The translations under genes and the position numbers were made by a program. Shown here one piece after another: positions 31,632-39,688 of a DNA stretch of 64,000 nt. Each line of letters opens with the position of its first letter. The first letter of the stretch is position 1. This stretch comes from a virus. Where the stretch lies: positions 1 to 64,000 of IMG/VR virus record IMGVR_UViG_3300021085_000024, one strand, 5' to 3'. The notes below the pieces were generated by a model. It was not told the origin of the DNA and ran no database searches. It saw nothing but the letters and a program-made list of their open reading frames with translations.

Positions 31632-32234
31632 ATGTGGTGGAGTGGACATAAAATACTAGAGCCTCACGAGTTGGAGAATCGCTTTTCTACTGAGGATTGT
31701 ATCTTCAATAATGGGATTACCTTCACAGAGGTGATGTCTGAGGAGATGAAAGCACAAGTTGATAAGATTAAATCGTTTTTGGATATGATTCCTAGACGGG
31801 AAGCCGATTTTGTTGAGTTGTACTACTTCCAACACATGAAGCAAACGGATATCGCAAACTTGTTTTGTGTGACCCAACCGACTGTCTGTTATCGTCTTCA
31901 AAGGGCTTCTGCTCGGATTAAGTTCCTTGTAGAACTCCCCGATTTAACCATAGCACAGATTCAGAATGACCTTGAAGAAGTCTTGGTTGACCCTCTCGAT
32001 GTGAAGATCATGGTGCAAATGTATCAAACGACATGTCAATCAGAAGTGGCGAAGAATCTCAATGTTTCTCAAGGGCTAGTTCGACATAGATTTATTAGGT
32101 CTATCAAACGATTGGGTTGTGACGGCTACGATGAACTGGTTGCCGTTTATAAAAAAATCTCCGAAAACTTGAACATCCTCAGAGAAGTGCAACGACCCTC
32201 TCTTTCCGAAACTTCTTTCATTGTCTTACACTAA
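31632..32234 (+). CDS. Protein with tandem sigma-region-4-like HTH
   Basis: A 200-residue protein with two helix-turn-helix units. The first is PRREADFVELYYFQHMKQTD with IANLFCVTQPTVCYRLQRA (about 55-98), as in sigma region 4. The second is near 120-160 (SEVAKNLNVSQGLVRHRFI). Sigma region 2 is absent, so it is not a complete sigma factor. It could bind -35-like boxes of the phage promoters, act as a co-activator or replace region 4 of the host sigma. AAGGAG lies 6 bases before the ATG. It follows the NusG-like gene, giving a two-gene transcription module. Confidence 0.68.
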   Translation: MWWSGHKILEPHELENRFSTEDCIFNNGITFTEVMSEEMKAQVDKIKSFLDMIPRREADFVELYYFQHMKQTDIANLFCVTQPTVCYRLQRASARIKFLVELPDLTIAQIQNDLEEVLVDPLDVKIMVQMYQTTCQSEVAKNLNVSQGLVRHRFIRSIKRLGCDGYDELVAVYKKISENLNILREVQRPSLSETSFIVLH

Positions 32235-32271
32235 TCCGTTTATAGACGGACACATTTATTGAGGGACACAA

Positions 32272-32583
32272 ATGTCAGACAAGAAAGAACATCGTATTTT
32301 AATGACCAAGCGACTGGCTAGGCGGTGGGTGTTATCCCATATTCGTCCAGAGAGCCGTATTACGGTTTATTATGGTGCAACGGATGTTAGCCGTATCCCT
32401 TCTCTTTTGCGTAGTTTCCGAGATGGGAAAGTGAAATTGACGGGTGTTGATATCAAGATTCCCGATTTGGGTGTTCAAGAACGCTTTGATGCCTTTGAGG
32501 TTTGGTCTTCCGATAAAGAGTCTATGATTGTTCTTAATAAATGGCTTGAAGATCGTGGATTTCAGACATCGGGAGTTTGGTAA
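32272..32583 (+). CDS. Hypothetical protein, 103 aa
   Basis: Starts MSDKKEHRILMTKRLARRW; basic at the N-terminus, then beta-alpha elements (ITVYYGATDVSRIPSLLR). No family is recognised. Its stop overlaps the next start (TAATG). It stands at the boundary between transcription genes and virion genes. Confidence 0.65.
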   Translation: MSDKKEHRILMTKRLARRWVLSHIRPESRITVYYGATDVSRIPSLLRSFRDGKVKLTGVDIKIPDLGVQERFDAFEVWSSDKESMIVLNKWLEDRGFQTSGVW

Positions 32584-33014
32584 TGTCATCACAAAGAATT
32601 GAGAGTGCCTTCAAATATAAGTATGTGACGGTAACGGCAGACACTTATTATTACGAAATTGTGGCAGACACCCAACTTAATATCTCAGTTCGAGATATCG
32701 TAGCCCCCAACGGTCAGTTGATAGACTCCATGACACTTCTCCCAGCAGAAGTTGTTTCTGATATAGCCGCAAGTATTCTTGTGGTGAAAGATTTATTAGG
32801 TCTTGCTACTCGTCTTACGGGTGAGGCAGATTTCGTTTCGGCTACCTCCGTTACGGTGGAGTTCGCAGAAGCCCAGAACTCCACAGATTATTCTGTTCTT
32901 CTTGACCCTTCTGTTTTCTTAGATTTTCGTGTCACAGCGAAAACTACGGTGAGTTTCACTATTGAATCCTCGACAACATATACGGGTTCAGTTCGCTGGT
33001 CTTTATTTGTGTAG
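32583..33014 (+). CDS. Probable virion protein, 143 aa
   Basis: Beta-rich and rich in Thr, Ser and Val, ending TYTGSVRWSLFV, a style seen in phage neck, tail-tip or fibre-attachment proteins. No diagnostic motif is present. ATG at 32583 overlaps the previous stop with GGGAG upstream. It precedes the beta-helix protein and is probably assembled with it. Confidence 0.6.
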   Translation: MSSQRIESAFKYKYVTVTADTYYYEIVADTQLNISVRDIVAPNGQLIDSMTLLPAEVVSDIAASILVVKDLLGLATRLTGEADFVSATSVTVEFAEAQNSTDYSVLLDPSVFLDFRVTAKTTVSFTIESSTTYTGSVRWSLFV

Positions 33015-33023
33015 GGAGTTGAT

Positions 33024-34220
33024 ATGGGTCAAAGTAAGTTTTCAAAATTAGATGGGGTGTCGTTCGACCCAGAGAACTACGCCAATACTCAGATAACCAT
33101 CAATCATGTTGATGGGACATTGGTGTTTCAAGACGAAGAAATAACCGCTTTGAAACTATCTCAATTGGTGGGCTTCGAGAATATTGATAATGTTTTTCTC
33201 GTGGGCAAAACGGGTAGTGGTGCTAGATATAAGACCATCCAAGATGCTGTTGATGCAGTTTCCGTGACGAGTTCTTATTTAGAACCGTCTGTTATAATCG
33301 TTACGGCTGGTGTTTATCAAGAATCTTTGACTATCCAGAAGGATGGGCTTCACATTATTGGAATGGGGCGAGTCGCTCTCAAAGGTGACGATGGTTCTCC
33401 CTCTGTTTTGATTGATGACTTGGGTGTTGTTATCCCTCAAGTTCTCCACATAGAAAATCTTATCATTGAGAAAGACCAAGACGGTGAATCTTGTGTCGAA
33501 GTATCTGGTTCGTTGGATTCAACTCTCCTTCAAAAAGGGTTGACTCTTAAAAATTGTTCTTTAGAGGCTACTGGGATTGGGTCATACCCAATCAAAGCCG
33601 ATAAAGTCAATTCTATCACTGTGCTTGACGGTACTTGGGGGGCTAGTCGCCTAGACTCCATTTGCTTTATTTCACAAGTGGCATATTTCCATTGTGTTGG
33701 TTTGCAACAAGGTACGGCTTTTCAGATGTCTTATGATGACTCTGCTGATGCTCCCCTCACAAAAACCTCCGAGTATATTATTTCTAGTATGCTTGGGAGT
33801 GGTAACTTCTTGATTTCTTTGTTGGGGACGGGTTCTTTGACTGTCAACCGTAGCACCATTGGTGATTTATCCATTACGGGAGATAGACTACTGTCAGTGT
33901 CGGACAGTAAGACAATGAACCTTACGGTACAAGGGACGACAGCGTGTTCTGTGGATGCGACAAAGCATGGGACAATCGGTGGAGATATCACTGCCACTCT
34001 TTCCCTCAGTGAACTTAGGGATTCTGTGGATTTAATAGGAGTGGTCAGCGTTAGCGTGCCGTTGCCTTTGCCTTACCCCAACTCTTTTTATATGGTCAAT
34101 CTCGATGGCTATGATGGGTCAGCCCCTTATGTCACCAATAAGACTACCACGACTTTTGATGTGGTCTTTCCCGATGGGTTGGTTCACACCACAACAGTGC
34201 AGTATCAAGTTATTCTTTGA
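33024..34220 (+). CDS. Beta-helix tail spike or fibre-like protein
   Basis: A 398-residue protein. Residues 60-120 (ARYKTIQDAVDAV, IIVTAGVYQESLTIQKDG) carry the pectate-lyase/right-handed beta-helix entry motif common in phage tail spikes. Repeated short strands follow to about 330. The C-terminus (PYVTNKTTTTFDVVFPDGLV) resembles the H-type lectin or C-terminal trimerisation domains of adhesins. It probably binds or degrades a host surface glycan; no catalytic residues can be assigned. It lies in a virion gene block. Confidence 0.72.
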   Translation: MGQSKFSKLDGVSFDPENYANTQITINHVDGTLVFQDEEITALKLSQLVGFENIDNVFLVGKTGSGARYKTIQDAVDAVSVTSSYLEPSVIIVTAGVYQESLTIQKDGLHIIGMGRVALKGDDGSPSVLIDDLGVVIPQVLHIENLIIEKDQDGESCVEVSGSLDSTLLQKGLTLKNCSLEATGIGSYPIKADKVNSITVLDGTWGASRLDSICFISQVAYFHCVGLQQGTAFQMSYDDSADAPLTKTSEYIISSMLGSGNFLISLLGTGSLTVNRSTIGDLSITGDRLLSVSDSKTMNLTVQGTTACSVDATKHGTIGGDITATLSLSELRDSVDLIGVVSVSVPLPLPYPNSFYMVNLDGYDGSAPYVTNKTTTTFDVVFPDGLVHTTTVQYQVIL

Positions 34221-34267
34221 TCGTGGTAATATGCCTATATTTTCAACAAAGATAATAGAGGTGTCTT

Positions 34268-34852
34268 ATGAGTACGGATAAATATGACTTTTGGAACGGC
34301 TTGATGTCGGGTGCATACATGAATGTGAAAGGTGCATCTGACGGGGTCGATATGTTTTTAGAGGAAAGCCTTGATAAAGAAGCAACCGATAGAACCTTAT
34401 CAGATTTGACTGATAAAGGTAGAGCCAACAATGCTTTGAGTTTGCCCGTTTCCGATGGAACACGGGTGGCTTTCGTAGCGAACTTGGGTTCGATTCTGTC
34501 TTTAGATGACGCTCCCGAAAACAATGCCAAAGGGACAGTTGTTACTGTTAAGTCTGCTGGAGGGGCTATCACTTCCCACGATGGTCGTGTTTTTGTGAAA
34601 TGGGATGATGGTCAGTTTCGTGCAGTCCACCAAAATCATCTTCGTTTGGCGAGTGGACACTCCAAGACACAAAAAGCCGCTGGTAACACAATGCGAGTTG
34701 CTTCTCTTGGTGACTTGACAGACTTCTTGAGAATTAGTTCGGATACTCTTATCCATAAAGCCACAGAAGATATCTGGTCATTCAAAAAAGATGCTGACGG
34801 TTTCGTCATAGAGCGTTTGCTCGGTGAAGACGGTAAGCCTTTGAAATTATAG
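34268..34852 (+). CDS. Probable virion protein with SH3-like domain
   Basis: A 194-residue protein. The middle (GTVVTVKSAGGAITSHDG then VFVKWDDGQFRAVHQNHLRL, about 95-135) reads as a KOW/SH3-like barrel. The last part is GDLTDFLRISSDTLIHKATE then WSFKKDADGFVIERLLGEDG, a conserved-looking block also typical of phage structural proteins. GAGGTG precedes the ATG. Function unknown; virion assignment comes from position. Confidence 0.6.
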   Translation: MSTDKYDFWNGLMSGAYMNVKGASDGVDMFLEESLDKEATDRTLSDLTDKGRANNALSLPVSDGTRVAFVANLGSILSLDDAPENNAKGTVVTVKSAGGAITSHDGRVFVKWDDGQFRAVHQNHLRLASGHSKTQKAAGNTMRVASLGDLTDFLRISSDTLIHKATEDIWSFKKDADGFVIERLLGEDGKPLKL

Positions 34853-34861
34853 GATTGTATA

Positions 34862-35500
34862 ATGAAGAAAATATCATTTAAGAAGAAGCAACGGTCTTTT
34901 CTGGAAGAAAAGTGGGGGGCATCCTTAGAACCGAAAAGTCAAATGACTAGAACGGCTGGTGAAGTTCGTTTCGTTAAGGATAACTCGAATGATGCTAGTT
35001 CGTGGGCTTGGAAACAAGGCCCCTCCGAACGCTCAATGCAACCCGATTACAACTTTAAGCCAAAGCGAAAGAAAGCATTAGCCAAAGTTCTCAGAAGCAC
35101 AACTGCTTCTATGGGACACGCTATGAGTGCCTACAACTCTTTCACGAAAATCAAGAGTGCTGATGTATCCCCCGATGGGGCATTGGGTGGGAAAGGGTAC
35201 ATACAAAAGATTATGGATATGCGAAAGCAGTACATGAATGTCGTTGAGGCGTTATCTGCTTTGAGTGACACCATTTATGACGAGATTCAAGCCCCACATT
35301 GGGCTGCGATTTCCCGTCAAGAAACGCCCGAAGACAAAGCAGAGGTCACCCAAATCATACAAGATGCCGAGAGCATTAAAGAAGACCCAGAGAGTTGGGC
35401 AGAAGAACAAGAGGAAACAATGGATGAAGATCACACCCCAATGGGCAAGACTGCTTCTTCAAAATCTATTCCTAAAAAGTATTTAAGAGGTGACAAATGA
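34862..35500 (+). CDS. Probable virion protein, 212 aa
   Basis: A basic N-terminus (MKKISFKKKQRSFLEEKWGA) is followed by a helical centre (about 85-140) and a long acidic stretch (ESWAEEQEETMDEDHT), ending KKYLRGDK. No family is recognised. Its stop overlaps the next start by ATGA, so it is probably made with the 690-residue protein at 35497. Confidence 0.62.
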   Translation: MKKISFKKKQRSFLEEKWGASLEPKSQMTRTAGEVRFVKDNSNDASSWAWKQGPSERSMQPDYNFKPKRKKALAKVLRSTTASMGHAMSAYNSFTKIKSADVSPDGALGGKGYIQKIMDMRKQYMNVVEALSALSDTIYDEIQAPHWAAISRQETPEDKAEVTQIIQDAESIKEDPESWAEEQEETMDEDHTPMGKTASSKSIPKKYLRGDK

Positions 35501-37569
35501 GTTCAAAAATACCATCAGACCATCTAGTTCCTAGAGGTCTAAACGGCTTGATCGATACCTACCCCGATATGAACTACGGCTTGGGGACATTGGAGAAGAC
35601 TTTCATGACAGATGGCACAGCCGACTTCACTTCGGGACTCCCCGATGGGATAGTTCGTGGTGAGGATGAAGGTCTTGGTGATCTTGGTGATTTTATGAAA
35701 GAAGGGAACATTGCTGATATGTCTTTCATTGATATTGAAGGCGATGCTCACATCCAAAGTCTGCCCGAATATGGTGAAGCAGACAGTTCGCTCGAATCTG
35801 CTTGGGGAGAACTACAAACTCCAGCCATATATGCTGAACACCAAAAAGATTTGACAGCCATTCCCCGTGCCATAACTCAGACTGAAGTAGAAGAAGATGT
35901 CCTAGAAGAAGTCGCCATGAAATGTGCGAGGTTGTTGCATAATGGTGCGAGCATGAAGAATCTCCAGCGAATCGCTTTCGACCGATTGGGTTCTGATGTT
36001 ACGGAACTTCGTGAGGATTTTGAATACCTCACGGAAGAAAGAGGCTTGATGGGAAATGTTTATGTCCTTGCGAGTGCTTACCCACAAATCGAAACGGGGC
36101 ATTGGAATAAAGCCATTAAGAAGGCTTCCCCACACGCTCAGTACTTGTTGATTGATGACGGTCACGCTCTATCAAGCCAAGAGACATTCAATGGAATGAA
36201 AGTGGTTTTGGATGTTCCTTACAAGCAAGCCTTTGAGGTCTATAAGCCTTTACTTGAAGCCTCTGGTCGTAAACTAGCCTCTGGTGATTCAAGGGCTGTC
36301 CTCAAACAAGCCTTCCTAACTACGCCTCAGAAGAAAATCCAAGAGGTATTCCATGAGAAGGCATACAGAGTCGTTGACACTGTTTCCATGAAGGAAGCCC
36401 AACAACAGTTCGGGGAATACACCCCAGAAGAACAAAGAGTTTATCAAGATAGTGAACGCCAAGATAGAATCGCACTCAAAAAAGCCCACAAGAAACTAGC
36501 CAGTGCTTACCGTGCTGGGATGATGAGCCGAGATGAATTGAAGAAATTGGCGGGTCTGCGTAGTCACACTCAAATCGAACTAGAACTACATAGGCTGAAA
36601 CTCAAGAGTCACGCTGCCTCTGAATCTTATTCTGGTGCAAAAAACTCTATCGCCAATCAAGAATCTTTGAAGCATGAACAAGGAGATATCACTGGGCGAG
36701 TTAAGAAAGCGAAAGAAGAAAAACGAGTTGCTTCCGTGAGGGCAAAAGTTGCTGTTATTAAACAAGCAATCGACAGAGGTGTTCGTGGGAATGAACTAGC
36801 CCGTATCATTAAGCAGAAACTCAACAAAGCAGACCTCCGTATTGCTTCTCCGATATTAAATCCCATCTTGAAAGAAACCAATGCACTCGCTCTCCCTTCT
36901 GCTCAGACGGAAGAATATAGTGGTGCTTCTTTCACAGCCCACCAAGAACATCGAAGAACCGCCCATGTCGAGAAGTTATCTCAAACTGAGATAGCCATCG
37001 GTAAAATGGCTCGTTGGACTAGACAACAGATGACAGAAGGGACAATCGGAAAAACTCTCACGGCTATGCTAAAGACCAAGTTCGCTTCCCCCTTCTTGAA
37101 GAAAGCCTCAACCACAATCCAAGAAATCCGAACATCCCATGAAGGCTTGTCTGGGCATCTTTATGTGGATGCTGAGGCGTATGCCTCTCCCGTTGGGACA
37201 AAAGGTTGTGATGAAGGTGGCTTGAAGCACCGAGCCAATCAGTTGCCTTTCGTTATGGGGATGGACAGATGTGGTTCTTGTTCTTTTGCCAGTCGTAAAG
37301 CCGATGGTACTTCTGTTTGTCAGAAATACAACAAGCCGATTATCACCGAACTCCCTTCTGAGTCTAAAGACTACCAAGCAGAGAATATCCGAATGGCAGA
37401 TGCCAGTGATGCTGAAATAACGGCTTCTATTTTTGCTTCTCGATACGAACCCTCAGAGTTCAATCTAGCGAACTCCGAACTAGATAACTTTTCCTTTGAA
37501 GAAATGGCGACAGCAGAAACTCTCTCAAATGTCTTTTTCGGTGGGATGGAGATACACGATGACGAATAA
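35497..37569 (+). CDS. Large virion protein, 690 aa
   Basis: The N-terminal 130 residues are Gly/Asp-rich; 140-260 are globular with an alpha-beta look (LMGNVYVLASAYPQIETGHW). Residues 280-560 are basic and helical with recurring 'KLAS' and 'RVAS' steps, and 575-640 hold a cysteine group (GTKGCDEGG, DRCGSCSFA, SVCQKY) likely to bind zinc. No enzyme is recognised. A structural or injected protein is likely because it lies between virion genes and the terminase. Confidence 0.62.
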   Translation: MSSKIPSDHLVPRGLNGLIDTYPDMNYGLGTLEKTFMTDGTADFTSGLPDGIVRGEDEGLGDLGDFMKEGNIADMSFIDIEGDAHIQSLPEYGEADSSLESAWGELQTPAIYAEHQKDLTAIPRAITQTEVEEDVLEEVAMKCARLLHNGASMKNLQRIAFDRLGSDVTELREDFEYLTEERGLMGNVYVLASAYPQIETGHWNKAIKKASPHAQYLLIDDGHALSSQETFNGMKVVLDVPYKQAFEVYKPLLEASGRKLASGDSRAVLKQAFLTTPQKKIQEVFHEKAYRVVDTVSMKEAQQQFGEYTPEEQRVYQDSERQDRIALKKAHKKLASAYRAGMMSRDELKKLAGLRSHTQIELELHRLKLKSHAASESYSGAKNSIANQESLKHEQGDITGRVKKAKEEKRVASVRAKVAVIKQAIDRGVRGNELARIIKQKLNKADLRIASPILNPILKETNALALPSAQTEEYSGASFTAHQEHRRTAHVEKLSQTEIAIGKMARWTRQQMTEGTIGKTLTAMLKTKFASPFLKKASTTIQEIRTSHEGLSGHLYVDAEAYASPVGTKGCDEGGLKHRANQLPFVMGMDRCGSCSFASRKADGTSVCQKYNKPIITELPSESKDYQAENIRMADASDAEITASIFASRYEPSEFNLANSELDNFSFEEMATAETLSNVFFGGMEIHDDE

Positions 37570-38335
37570 AGAAGCGGGTATGCCTCAGAACCCAGAAATA
37601 CTAGGTCAAGTTTTGCATGATGTCCTTTGTACTTTGCGAACTATGTATGTTCATTATCAGAACTTACATTGGGAGAGTAAAGGCGATTCCTTTTACAGCG
37701 ACCATCTTTTGTTCCAACGCTTGTATGAAGGCGTGGCAGAAGAAACAGATGCACTCGCTGAGAAGATTCTTGGCTTGACGGGACAGACCAAATGGGTTTC
37801 TGACCTCCATACTTTCCAACACGGTCATGATACTTTACAGATATGGTACGAGTTCACTAAAGGTGACGATTCAACTAGCCGTGCTTTCTTCTCTGAGATG
37901 TACTTCCAAGAACAACTCGATTATGCTCGTGCTGTCCTAGAAGAAAGCAACAATATGACTTACGGTTTGGATGACTTTCTAGGAGGTCTGGCTTCAAAAC
38001 ACGAGGAACATGTTTATCTTCTCCGTCAAAGATGGGGCAAAGTAGAACATGAATCACGAGTGGCAAGTGGTGCTGGACATCATTTCCATGACAACCCCGA
38101 AAAGAGAGAGGTTCGTCAACTTCAGCAGAGCAAAGCGAAAGGCAATGCCATCACAGACAAACCCTCCGATGCACCACCGACTCCCTCTGATATCTTGGAA
38201 GATAAGGGTAAAGAGTTCTCTACTCTATCTCGTTATGTTATTAACACGGCTCAACCGACCAAGAAGCCGATGCCCTCATCTCGTGCCGAACTCCCAAAAC
38301 AAGCCAAGCGAGTTCGCCTAACAAGGAGTAAGTAA
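37559..38335 (+). CDS. Dps-like ferritin with C-terminal extension
   Basis: Residues 10-165 are a Dps-type four-helix ferritin. LHW (His37), SDHLL (His49) and TDALAEKI (Asp64, Glu68) match the inter-subunit ferroxidase site of Dps. Dps dodecamers bind DNA and oxidise iron, protecting DNA from peroxide. Residues 170-258 form a charged, proline-containing extension absent from Dps. ATG at 37559 has GGAG 7 bases upstream and overlaps the preceding gene by 11 bases. Its location among virion genes suggests it may be packaged or associated with the head. Confidence 0.83.
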   Translation: MTNKEAGMPQNPEILGQVLHDVLCTLRTMYVHYQNLHWESKGDSFYSDHLLFQRLYEGVAEETDALAEKILGLTGQTKWVSDLHTFQHGHDTLQIWYEFTKGDDSTSRAFFSEMYFQEQLDYARAVLEESNNMTYGLDDFLGGLASKHEEHVYLLRQRWGKVEHESRVASGAGHHFHDNPEKREVRQLQQSKAKGNAITDKPSDAPPTPSDILEDKGKEFSTLSRYVINTAQPTKKPMPSSRAELPKQAKRVRLTRSK

Positions 38336-38937
38336 TGAAAATCATTAAACCACCCTTCACACAAGTAGTTGCTGGTGTTGTTAAATCGGGTGACCCTTCT
38401 GTTGGTGTGAATCCAACTGTTCAAGGTCAACTGCGAACTACCCAATGGATTATGGATGGGGCGAATAAGAACCCTAAGTCTTTCCCTCCAAATGCCAGTC
38501 ATTTTACGGGTTTCAATACCAATGGGCATGTCGTAGGAGGATTCAATCCTTCTGTTGCTACATTGACATTTGACCTTGTGACTTACAATAAACTGTTTGA
38601 ACTACACATCGGAAGTCATGTTTTGAAAGCGGGCAACTCCCTCACTTACACATCTTCTGCTGTCATCGTGGGTGACTTCTTGAACAATGTGGGGATACTC
38701 ATAGCAGATATGTTAGATAATCTTGTGGATGCCATCAATCGTATCCCAGAGTTCTCAGCCACCAATGACGGTGCTGCTATCATCACTATTGAACATAAAG
38801 CCCAAGTGGGAATCAATTCAGATTCTCTTGCCATCTCGTATCGAAATATCGACCCGACTGTCACAACCTCACCTTTCGTAGAAATAATAGGGTTTGATGG
38901 TGGCTCTCCTACTGTTGGTTCGGTACTAATTAACTAG
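38335..38937 (+). CDS. Probable virion protein, 200 aa
   Basis: A beta-rich protein starting MKIIKPPFTQVVAGVVKSG, with repeated strand patterns around 70-180 and no enzymatic motif. AAGGAG precedes the ATG, which overlaps the Dps-like stop. It may be a decoration, neck or fibre protein; only the context supports this. Confidence 0.58.
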   Translation: MKIIKPPFTQVVAGVVKSGDPSVGVNPTVQGQLRTTQWIMDGANKNPKSFPPNASHFTGFNTNGHVVGGFNPSVATLTFDLVTYNKLFELHIGSHVLKAGNSLTYTSSAVIVGDFLNNVGILIADMLDNLVDAINRIPEFSATNDGAAIITIEHKAQVGINSDSLAISYRNIDPTVTTSPFVEIIGFDGGSPTVGSVLIN

Positions 38938-38947
38938 GGGGTGATAA

Positions 38948-39688
38948 ATGAGTTCTGGAATACCTAAACCAAATGTCAACAAACAAGAGATTCTTGAAGC
39001 CTTACCTTTGGAGATCAGCCGAATTGCGGTGACGACCAAAGAAGGGGAAGTCAAGTATCGGAAAGTCGAAGAAGTCGAACTAGAAGACATCTTGATGTTC
39101 AACAAGAGCAATCAACCCGTTGTGATGAGAGGCAAGGCTGGGAGACCCTCCGATCTCCCCACATTGGATTTGCCCTCTCTCCAAGACACAAGCAACTTTG
39201 TCCCTCTGCCAAATCGTCTGCAAAAACGAAAAGACTTGGCTGTTGCACAAACACCTCAGCCAACGGCTCTGAACTATCAAAATGATAGGGTTCTCGCACA
39301 AGTGAGTCAAGACCCCGAATCCTTAGATGTCCTCCATTCCGTGATGATGGGCTTGGCAGAAGAAGCAGCCGCTATGGCTCAAGCGAGAGTTTCACTTGAA
39401 GCACAAGGGAAGAACACCTCCAATGTGTCATCAAAGCGTGTATCGGCATTGCGAGCCATTGGTGATACATGGATGAAGCGAAAGGAACAGTTGGGGGGTA
39501 AGGGAATCGACTTGGAGGGTTTGGCTTTCAAGAGAGTTTTCGGATTCACAATGGAAACTTTTCGTAAAGCACTCACTCAATCCAACATTCGTCCAGAACA
39601 GATTGAGGTTATCTTCGCAAAACTAGCGAACTTGATGGGTGATGATTGGGTAACTGAAGCGAAGAAAAGAGCAGATGGGGATGACTAA
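38948..39688 (+). CDS. Possible small terminase subunit, 246 aa
   Basis: A helical protein directly before the large terminase, overlapping it by one base (TAATG). The N-terminal half includes VTTKEGEVKYRKVEEVE and a proline-rich segment; the C-terminal half has helical runs (LAEEAAAMAQARVSLEAQ, then KRVSALRAIGDTWMKRK). Small terminases recognise packaging sites and feed DNA to the motor. The position and size fit, but no helix-turn-helix is certain. Confidence 0.52.
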   Translation: MSSGIPKPNVNKQEILEALPLEISRIAVTTKEGEVKYRKVEEVELEDILMFNKSNQPVVMRGKAGRPSDLPTLDLPSLQDTSNFVPLPNRLQKRKDLAVAQTPQPTALNYQNDRVLAQVSQDPESLDVLHSVMMGLAEEAAAMAQARVSLEAQGKNTSNVSSKRVSALRAIGDTWMKRKEQLGGKGIDLEGLAFKRVFGFTMETFRKALTQSNIRPEQIEVIFAKLANLMGDDWVTEAKKRADGDD

